From the NCBI GenBank assembly GCA_031761405.1, contig JASEVX010000005.1, forward strand, positions 29,721,063 to 29,785,062: a stretch of 64,000 nt of DNA, given 5' to 3'. Both the position numbers and the translations under genes were made by a program. The notes under the pieces are model-generated. The model searched no databases, was not told where the DNA came from, and saw only the letters and a program-made list of their open reading frames with translations. Source of the stretch: Serripes groenlandicus. Its lineage: Eukaryota; Mollusca; Bivalvia; Cardiida; Cardiidae. Below, in pieces: positions 56,438-64,000 of the stretch; position 1 is the first letter of the stretch; every line of letters begins with the position of its first letter.

Positions 56438-56771
56438 AAAGGTGCTAGACTCCAGATATTAGATAGTATAGACACAGTTTTAAAACTGTTGAAAAGTTGT
56501 CTTGAAATATTAGAATCATAATTCCGGGATAGAATTAGAGTAATAATTTAACTTTCCAGTACAATAAACATCTAAATATTGATCGATTATGCTTCAATTT
56601 TACTGGGTAGACATATTGTGTATCATGTTCATGACTTTCAATTGACTTTTTTCAAAAGTTACTAACAATATACTTTTGGACCATTTATCACTTACTTTGT
56701 TGTCACTATCGGCTATTTTTGCAGAAGTTACAACATTTCTAAATTTCTAAATTTTGATCTATATTTGGAGT
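56438..56771. mobile_element. TIR element family C, compact copy
   Basis: AAAGGTGCTAGACTCCAGAT at the left; body words CATGACTTTCAATTGACT and CTTACTTTGTTGTCACTATC; the right end decays at GATCTATATTTGGAGTTG. There the expected terminal bases are replaced by half of a MITE P. Confidence 0.7.
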
Positions 56772-56859
56772 TGAGCAATTTCTTCTTTTGTCACTATGTT
56801 TTCAAAAGGCCGTCTGCTGCAGAGGCGTAAGAAAGCGTCTATATGAGGGAAAGGGTTAA
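56772..56859. mobile_element. MITE P, right half joined to element C
   Basis: Begins at GAGCAATTTCTTCTTTTGTC, i.e. at the axis of the hairpin. It continues through CCGTCTGCTGCAGAGGCG to TATGAGGGAAAGGG and TTAA. The entire left half is missing. Confidence 0.7.
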
Positions 56860-56898
56860 AATAATAGCTTATTCTTTCTCTTGTTACCTCGTGTATAG

Positions 56899-57132
56899 GT
56901 TTTACAATGTGTGTACGCTTCAAATCACTTGAGCACAACGGACATTGATATGGATTATCCCGTCTACGTCATGCGTCCTGCGATGAACACCGACACATTT
57001 TTAAAACCAACTATTCTGATTATGAAATACATTCACAGATATGTACCTTGTTCGAACATCTACCTGATTCGCCAAGGTATGTTGGTTAGTCAAACAACAT
57101 GGCTACCAGAAGTTGGGACAGTTTTGCCTCAT
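56899..57132 (+). CDS. Possible internal exon, 78 codons (unknown)
   Basis: A pyrimidine-rich acceptor (TTCTTTCTCTTGTTACC, then GTGTATAG) and a strong donor (CAT/GTAAGT at 57133) bound 234 bp that are open in phase 0/0. The peptide includes MDYPVYVMRPAMNTDTFLKP and GMLVSQTTWLPEVGTVLP. I recognise no family. It lies directly before the 28-bp minisatellite, with no neighbour exons found, so it may be a chance combination. Confidence 0.28.
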
Positions 57133-57270
57133 GTAAGTTATTTTTTTATTCTATATTTTGAGAAATTCACTCAAAAATAGCGATATATCATGGGCGGATA
57201 TCCAGTTTGATACAGAGTTATATCAGTTTGTGAGGCTGTATTTGAAAAGGAGTGAAAGATCAGACGCTCT

Positions 57271-58860
57271 ACCACTACACCACCGAGATGGAAGCTCTAC
57301 CACTACACCACCGAGATGGAAGCTCTACCACTACACCACCGAGGTGGAAGCTCTATCACTACACCACCGAGATGGAAGCTCTACCACTACACCACCGAAA
57401 TGGAAGCTCTACCACTACACCACCGAGGTGGAAGCTCTACCACTACACTACCGAGGTGGAAGCTCTACCACTACACCACCGAGGTGGAAGCTCTATCACT
57501 ACACTACCGAGGTGGAAGCTCTATCACTACACCACAGAGATGGAAGCTCTACCACTAAACCACCGAGATGGAAGCTCTATCACTACACCACAGAGATAGA
57601 AGCTCTACCACTACACCACCGAGGTGGAAGCTCTATCACTACACCACCGAGGTGGAAGCTCTACCACTACACCACCGAGATGGAAGCTCTACCACTACAC
57701 CACCGAGGTGGAAGCTCTACCACTACACCACCGAGATGGAAGCTCTACCACTACACCACCGAGGTGGAAGCTCTACCACTACACCACCGAGATGGAAGCT
57801 CTACCACTACACCACCGAGGTGGAAGCTCTACCACTACACCACCGAGGTGGAAGCTCTACCACTACACCACCGAGATGGAAGCTCTACCACTACACCACC
57901 GAGGTGGAAGCTCTACCACTACACCACCGAGGTGGAAGCTCTACCACTACACCACCGAGGTGGAAGCTCTATCACTACACCACCGAGGTGGAAGCTCTAC
58001 CACTACACCACCGAGGTGGAAGCTCTATCACTACACCACCGAGGTGGAAGCTCTACCACTACACCACCGAGGTGGAAGCTCTACCACTACACCACCGAGG
58101 TGGAAGCTCTACCACTACACCACCGAGGTGGAAGCTCTATCACTACACCACAGAGATGGAAGCTCTACCACTACACCACCGAGGTGGAAGCTCTACCACT
58201 ACACCACCGAGGTGGAAGCTCTACCACTACACCACAGAGATAGAAGCTCTACCACTACACCACAGAGATGGAAGCTCTACCACTACACCACAGAGATGGA
58301 AGCTCTACCACTACACCACCGAGGTGGAAGCTCTACCACTACACCACCGAGGTGGAAGCTCTACCACTACACCACCGAGGTGGAAGCTCTATCACTACAC
58401 CACAGAGATGGAAGCTCTACCACTACACCACCGAGGTGGAAGCTCTACCACTACACCACAGAGATGGAAGCTCTACCACTACACCACCGAGGTGGAAGCT
58501 CTACCACTACACCACCGAGGTGGAAGCTCTACCACTACACCACCGAGGTGGAAGCTCTACCACTACACCACCGAGGTGGAAGCTCTACCACTAAACCACC
58601 GAGGTGGAAGCTCTACCACTACACCACCGAGGTGGAAGCTCTACCACTACACCACCGAGGTGGAAGCTCTACCACTACACCACCGAGGTGGACGCTCTAC
58701 CACTACACCACCGAGGTGGAAGCTCTACCACTACACCACCGAGGTGGAAGCTCTACCACTACACCACCGAGGTGGAAGCTCTATCACTACACCACCGAGG
58801 TGGAAGCTCTATCACTAAACCACCGAGATGGAAGCTCTACCACTACACCTGCGAGGTGGT
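57271..58860 (-). repeat. 28-bp minisatellite, about 57 copies, A-box unit
   Basis: Unit ACCACTACACCACCGAGGTG plus GAAGCTCT. Most variants are G/A at 'GAGGTGG/GAGATGG' and C/A at 'CACCGAG/CACAGAG'. Because 28 is not divisible by three and lacks stops, all three forward frames stay open for up to 416 codons; these are artefacts. On the minus strand every unit contains TGGTGTAGTGGTAGAGC, which fits the tRNA A-box (TRGYNNARNNG). CCACCGAGGTGG within the unit is a small palindrome. Confidence 0.95.
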
Positions 58861-59109
58861 ATTCTTCAGATTGAAAAGCGCATACCAAAAAAAGTTAACT
58901 ATATAGTCATGTTTAAGACACTAGTTCTTTTATCACTTTGATCAATTGACCCCCAAAATGTAATAGAACTCCGCTGTGTTATTTACAGAAATAGACGGTC
59001 TCGGAAATATCGTCTTAAAATACTTAGAAATGTCAATCAAATGCTCGTAAAGTTAACTCGTTCCTTTGTAAAAACCCAATGTTATGATATTTACGCTGCT
59101 TTCACAGAT

Positions 59110-59308
59110 AAATAAAAAATATCACGGCGTTTCCTGAGTAAATCGACAAACGCACTGGTCCATTTATACTCGCACCAGCGAATCAGTCGTAACGGTAACC
59201 CTGCAGCCCTGAGCACCGAGGAGGGAAAGCCATCAGTTCACTACCCTTTTCCGCCGGGGATTGAACCGTGACCCTTCGCACCGATTCGAACGATCTACCG
59301 ATGTAAGG
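59110..59308 (-). mobile_element. tRNA-derived SINE
   Basis: Minus strand: TCGGTAGATCGTTCGAATCG (A-box region) and TCACGGTTCAATCCCCGG (B-box), then a body rich in CTCGGTGCTCAGGGCTG. The conserved 3' domain CCGTGATAT follows and the tail is A/T-rich near 59110. Confidence 0.65.
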
Positions 59309-59730
59309 TAAATCGTGCAAGTTAACGAGGAAGTCAACCGCAATCATAATTAGGGTACAATCATGATCAATGTGCTTGTTCCAAATTGACTATTTACAAG
59401 GAGGTTAAGACAGCTAAGACCTTCGACCATAGAACGTGTTGGATAACGTCCCCCGAGACAGTGTCACATCAGTATGGAACAGGTTCCGGAACTTCGAAAC
59501 TAAATTGAGTTAACATTGTCGTCTGCATATCTTTACCAACTAATATGTTGATGTATCATTAATCGACAGGAATGTTAAAAGACAGGAATCATCTTCTGCT
59601 CCATTCGTAAACCATTGATCACTATTCAGAGCGGGATACACGCGTTTGGTCCCCTGTAAAGTTTTACCAAACACTTTCCAAATGAAGAAGTGGGTTATTT
59701 CCTAGGCGCTTATGGTTCCGTCGATTTGAT

Positions 59731-59955
59731 TTAATTGATTGATTGGGGTTTCGTGCCGTTTTCAACATTATTTCAGTTATATCACGGCGACAGTTCATTT
59801 ATTCATGATCCCTGGGTAAACAAACAAATACTAGGCTAGGAAATATGCCTTGCCCCCTAGGGTTCTCCACCATAACCGTCGAGCCGTGACTGGGGATCGA
59901 ACCCGGGATGCCCGGTTTTAAATCCAAGACGCTAACCACTCGACTGCGGCAGATT
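59731..59955 (-). mobile_element. tRNA-derived SINE
   Basis: Minus strand: GCCGCAGTCGAGTGGTTAGC and GGGTTCGATCCCCAGTCACG give A- and B-boxes. The 3' end corresponds to plus-strand TTATATCACGGCG, with an ATCA/ATTG-type tail at 59731-59745. It shares its 3' domain with 12741-13004 but has a different head. The stretch 59311-59730 holds nothing recognisable. Confidence 0.8.
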
Positions 59956-60504
59956 CCTTTATGTTCCGTCTATAGTAGTACGACTGGCGATTTGGTGGCT
60001 GGATTAACACACTTGCGGTAATAATGCTGTGATATATGAACATCAATACTCTTGAAAAGGGTTAATAAGACCATTCAAATCAGTCTAATTAATCTGATGT
60101 AAATGAAACAAACATCTGAGTGTTGCTCTGCGAAAACTAGCCGTAAGGCATTGCGACACGTGTAGATCCAGGTCAGCCAGCACTGCAACGTCTGAAGAGC
60201 AGTATCTACAGTCAAACCTGCGATAAAAACACACTTCGTTTAGCAATTCTCTGTCTACAGCAACCGCACTTTAAACTTCCCAATCACTCATTTTCTGCAT
60301 GAATGAGATCCTGTAAATGAAAAGACTACATGTGAACAAAGACCAGATTGGTCTCTTGCCATGAGTGGTATTTATACACAGGATTGACTGTATTTGGATC
60401 CTTAGCATTGCTACGCAGTCATGTCTTCCTCTAAACGTATAATAAGCACGTTAATGTTGCAGTACATTATCATGTATACGAGGTATATATTTCATTTGAC
60501 ATGG

Positions 60505-60685
60505 TACATTGTTCATGATTTGCAGTGCCTTTTCTGTTATGCATGGTAGTTATTTAATAATATGCAGTGCAAAAGTGTGTAGATACAGTATAATAACCAT
60601 CATATGGTGTGCAAACAACGTAATATGCAATACAAAAAACATTATATGCAGTTCAAATGACATAATATGCAGTCAGTTTTTCGAA
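60505..60685. repeat. Degenerate 20-30-bp tandem repeat
   Basis: ATAATATGCAGTGCAAA-like words recur about five times with variable spacing. The 107-codon frame across it (60509-60832) reflects the repeat. At 60150-60200 a scrap of a repeat E-like word (GTAGATCCAGGTCAGCC) is visible. Confidence 0.6.
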
Positions 60686-61129
60686 ACATGTGGTGGTATT
60701 TTGATTATATACAGAAGTTTTACCTTAATATACGATGCATTTTTCATTACGATGATCATACTTTTCGGCATTCTCTGGAAAATTGTACGGGAAATTATAG
60801 AGTGTGACAGCCAAATTCAATCAAAGTGCTGAAAGCATTGATGGTATAGGGGCCTCTGTAAGGTGAACAGATATGACATAGTTTATATCGACACACGTTG
60901 CTGAAACAATGTCTCATCGGCATGTAAACAAACCAAACCAAAAATGTTTGAAACAACACAAATTGCCTGCCAATAACCAATAACTACTTATCAAAGTTTG
61001 AGGCTTTTATGTATAACCAAAATAAAATCATGAATTACAATATATTGACAAACCGAGCAGCAACCCTTAAATTTAATATTTCCTGTTCAGTTGACACTAA
61101 ATATCCACAGTGTATAGTGGAATCATTGC

Positions 61130-61725
61130 TGATTAATGTAAATGACAGACAATCGAAAGCATGCTAGAGTTATGGTGTTTGTACAATTTACATCTGAAGG
61201 TCATAAGGTCATAATGTATAAGTGTGACCATGAAATGAATCTGCCAAACAGAAACAACGTTTAGACCAATTAATGCAAACCGTAACGGACAGACATACGG
61301 ACGGATGGTCAAACAGACGGAAAGACAGTTGGTCGCTCCGGACAAAGTAAACTAAGCTTGGTGAAGCAATCATAAACGAACCTTCCATATGCACTTCACA
61401 TCTGCAGGGCATAAGTTACCCATAAGCCAAGTTTTGAAATGTATTGAGACAATTGCCGAACCTTATAAGGAAAAATAGAATAACTCCCTAAAATAAGCGG
61501 ACATGAGACCTAGTATTTGTCCATTCTCCTGGTCACAAGTTATAAGTGTGACCTCTTTGACATGAATCTGCCAAACAGAAACAACGTTTTGACCAATTAA
61601 TGCCAACCGTGACGAACGGACGGACGGATGCACTATCAGACGGACAAACATACATAAAGACAGACAGAGAGGAGCACAAGTTGGGATCAGATCAATATGG
61701 TCTAGTATCAGTATATATTGTTCAT
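61130..61725. repeat. Dispersed repeat J, two diverged tandem copies
   Basis: AATCTGCCAAACAGAAACAA plus CGTTTTGACCAATTAATGC occur at about 61237 and 61564, each followed by a GACGGACGGA-type tract and preceded by ATAAGTGTGACC. A further GACGGACGGACGGTCGAACA tract lies at 62172. Confidence 0.7.
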
Positions 61726-62483
61726 TCACGACATTTCCTATCTTTTCGATAATTGACATGTGAGTCAAGTGAGAACGTGGTTCAGGGTTTAGATTCTAAA
61801 TCTATTTGATCGACCTAATGCCAAACAGTTGTACCTTTATATGATAACTACAACTACTTTATATAACATTTTACACACATCACTTCAAGGCTATACAGTT
61901 AAAAATGTTTTGGGGATATCACGCCTAACCTGTCCTTTTGAAATTTCTGCCGGCGACGATCCAGTCCAGCCTGATCATGATTCTCCGTATAGAGATTTTC
62001 CATATAATTTCTCTGATGTTGTGTCGTTTGCTGGAGAAACTGTTCGGCATGTCCTGTCCAGAGATCGCCTTTTAAGTCGCGAACACTCCTACCACAACAA
62101 CAATGATTACAAACTATAATGATATGCGAGAAATTAAAAACTTGTACATACAACTTAAACATGGGCGGGAGAGACGGACGGACGGTCGAACAGTCAAAAT
62201 TACAGATAATAGCAAAGCAACATATCTTTAAAACTTTTCTAAGTTCATGAGAAAAACTACAAGGTAATTTCTGTATACATTTATAGATCCAGATGAGCCT
62301 GTATATTTGCACAGTCTGATCAAGATCTTCACTTTTCACATACTACGTAAACTGACCTGTCAGAAGATTTGTCAACTTGTGTAGAATGTAATTAGACTAA
62401 GCAGATGCAAACGATTATTTGAACCTACACTGTTCATGAATGTCAACGTTTACCTCTTCCCATGCACTGGTTCATAATACATA
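61726..62483. other. No gene recognised
   Basis: The 96-codon forward frame (61829-62119) and the 146-codon reverse frame (61899-62339) overlap. Neither shows a domain, and the second runs through the GGACGG tract. I do not call a gene. Confidence 0.45.
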
Positions 62484-62720
62484 TGAGCCGTTCCACGAGA
62501 AAACCAACAGTATTGACTTTGCGTAAAGTATCGACTCGGATCAGCATAAGCATGCCGCGCAGGCTAATCCGGACAGAAACTTTTCGCCTTCTGTATATTT
62601 TCTGTATCACCCTGAGACGGAATGTGTCGGCCCAGATTAGCATGCGCGGACTGCGCAGGCTGATCTGGGTCGATACATTACGCAGAGTCAATAATGTTGG
62701 TTTTCTCGTGGAACGGCTCA
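62484..62720. mobile_element. TIR element family F, intact copy
   Basis: TGAGCCGTTCCACGAGAAAA on the left and TTTTCTCGTGGAACGGCTCA on the right are perfectly inverted; the pairing extends to GTTGG and to the flanking ATA/TAT. Subterminal matches include GCGTAAAGTATCGACTCGGA against TCTGGGTCGATACATTACGC. Size is 237 bp, non-coding. Both strands show open frames through it because the arms lack stops. Confidence 0.85.
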
Positions 62721-63584
62721 TATACATTATATACAAATGTGAGGTGAAAGGGGAACGATTAACATATGCAGTGAATACTCAGATGAGTATTCGGTGTTGA
62801 TCTACAATATGAAGAGTCATGGCTAAATTCTACTGAGTATAACCAAGAGTTTTGTAACGTCAAATAAAGTTGTCTACTTCGTCAATGTGAAACTTAATTG
62901 TTAAGCGTAGACCTTTACATGGAACTTAGTTTACAGTAGTATTCGATTTGATTGGTTTAGTTTAATTTAAACTTATCTAGTTAACATTAATTACGAAACT
63001 AGCTTTCAGCTTATATTAATCACGCTCGATGTCTGATTCCTGGAGACTTAACCGCGCCGTTTGTGGGGAAAAATCCCAAACCAAAAGAATGCACTCATCA
63101 AGGGACTCGAACTCGACCTGTGCTCGACTGTCTTCAAAACGGTTGGATTGCCCCTGATATGTACGCTGTGCCAAGGTAACAATGCCTAAAAGCTAGATTG
63201 TAGCCTGACTATCCGTATTGTATTATGCCAAAGCAGTATCGGGTACAATAAGACCCTGTATTTGCCTGACGTGACTCAGAATACAATTATAGGCATATCG
63301 CTTTTGGTTATTAAGTTCCCTATTGGTGAATAAATATTGATTATGTGCTCGAATTAGGTCAACGTGTACAATGGGAAGACCCTCCTTGGCGCTAAGGCTT
63401 ACGTTGTTAGCATTACGACTGACTAGCTGGTGTCAGGACAAATTGACTATTAGTACTTGTAACTTACACAGGAAACGCACTAATATGACTGAAAATGGAT
63501 GATAATATCAAACAGCATGAAGACCAGATTTAGATAGAATTCAAATTATTTGAAATTGTCCTAGACAAATAACTATCTTTTCCG
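62721..63584. other. No gene recognised; one B-box-like site
   Basis: At about 63100-63120 the minus strand has GTCGAGTTCGAGTCCCTTG, a good B-box, but no clear A-box at tRNA distance. The rest is unassigned. Confidence 0.4.
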
Positions 63585-63737
63585 GTAGACCATTTTTAAC
63601 CCATTGGTGAAAGACGAAAGACGCTAGCTGATTTTACTCTTCTTCATTTAAGGGTCAATAATCATGGTCTAGTCAGGGTTCGAACTCATGAAGCGATGGC
63701 TGAGAGCCCAGGTCAATTGAGCTTCCGGCGCTCATCA
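63585..63737 (-). mobile_element. tRNA-derived SINE, partial
   Basis: Minus strand: GAGCGCCGGAAGCTCAATTG at the head and CATGAGTTCGAACCCTGAC as B-box. The body corresponds to plus-strand CCCATTGGTGAAAGACG, shared with the SINEs at 12741 and 49140. The 3' domain is missing. Confidence 0.7.
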
Positions 63738-63777
63738 GAATATAAGTTAACGCACCGACTGAGTGGTGTAGCGATTA

Positions 63778-64000
63778 TTAGTCGCCGGGCAGAAACCCGC
63801 GACTTATATTTTTAATAGCTTTTCGGAAATGACATGGGAGGAGAAGTTATTATTAGAAAAAAACAAATTTAAATGTCTTGAACATATTACAATTGTGTTT
63901 GTTTAAAAACACTAATTTATGACACATCTAAAATGAAATAAATATTCCGATGTTTTAAGTATTTGCAGTTTCTTTATTTTGACTCGCATTTATGTTTTTT
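63778..64000 (-). mobile_element. Helitron-like element, 3' end of a second copy
   Basis: This is the inverse of 16075-16295, with about 90 percent similarity by eye. Its 3' end on the minus strand is GGCGACTAA followed by T, i.e. a CTAA terminus after the GC hairpin. The element runs off the window edge at 64000. Confidence 0.7.

Noticed and set aside
57158..58906. Long forward open frames (up to 416 codons) with HYTTEVEALPLHHRGGSSTT repeats
   Set aside because: The 28-bp unit lacks stops in any frame, and all three forward frames are open with the same peptide. It is a non-coding minisatellite.
61899..62339. 146-codon reverse frame
   Set aside because: Passes through a GGACGG simple tract, overlaps another frame on the opposite strand, and has no recognisable domain.
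62443..62800. Overlapping frames on both strands at 62.4-62.8 kb
   Set aside because: Both are created by the stop-free inverted arms of TIR element F.
63100..63120. Isolated B-box
   Set aside because: No A-box at the right distance; single motif only.

Overview
This window is animal nuclear DNA: AT-rich, intron-scale and non-bacterial. No complete host gene can be supported. The repeat families (GACGCC-rich ends followed by a TCGAGCTA-like tail, tRNA-derived SINEs with a shared central domain, 'AACAAGAGGGCC'-type ends, LINE 3' ends containing GGCCACCGGCCC) resemble those I associate with bivalve molluscs, probably a heteroconch such as Dreissena, Mya or Mercenaria. The species cannot be fixed from this sequence.

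Layout. 1-6.4 kb: degenerate tandem repeats, an interrupted TIR element, a (CT)43 tract and dispersed repeats. 6.4-8.9 kb: a fold-back element with roughly 430-bp inverted ends, sitting inside another repeat. 9.2-10.9 kb: a 31-bp satellite. 11.5-13.5 kb: two possible single exons and a 41-bp minisatellite split by a SINE. 14.2-22.9 kb: a Ty3/gypsy LTR retrotransposon whose 5' LTR is cut by a 1.83-kb Helitron-like insert. Its LTRs are almost identical, yet its gag-pol frame is broken in several places and most of the reverse transcriptase and all of RNase H are missing. 23-31 kb: repeats, SINEs, a 5S-rRNA-derived SINE, and copies of a piggyBac-like MITE with TTAA flanks and a central hairpin. 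31-32.3 kb: a palindromic ATATCGA array beside a 104-bp self-complementary satellite. 33-37 kb: more MITEs. 37-42.7 kb: a LINE relic, a SINE, a second fold-back element and a near-perfect 163-bp hairpin. 45-46.6 kb: a Crypton-type tyrosine-recombinase gene on the minus strand with two in-frame stops and one frameshift. 47.5-48.3 kb: a second LTR-retrotransposon relic. 49-57 kb: SINEs, MITEs and a LINE relic. 57.3-58.9 kb: a 28-bp minisatellite of about 57 copies that carries a Pol III A-box in each unit. 59-64 kb: SINEs, TIR elements, and the end of a second copy of the Helitron-like element at the window edge.

How the parts relate. The region is a nested mosaic of mobile elements. Insertion order can be read in several places: repeat D, then gypsy, then Helitron-like insert, which itself holds a 461-bp TIR element. 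Most elements here are non-autonomous. The only recognisable enzyme remains are gypsy protease, partial RT and integrase, the second RT fragment, the Crypton recombinase and LINE C-termini. All positions and alignments were read by eye, so boundaries may be off by a few bases and copy counts are approximate.
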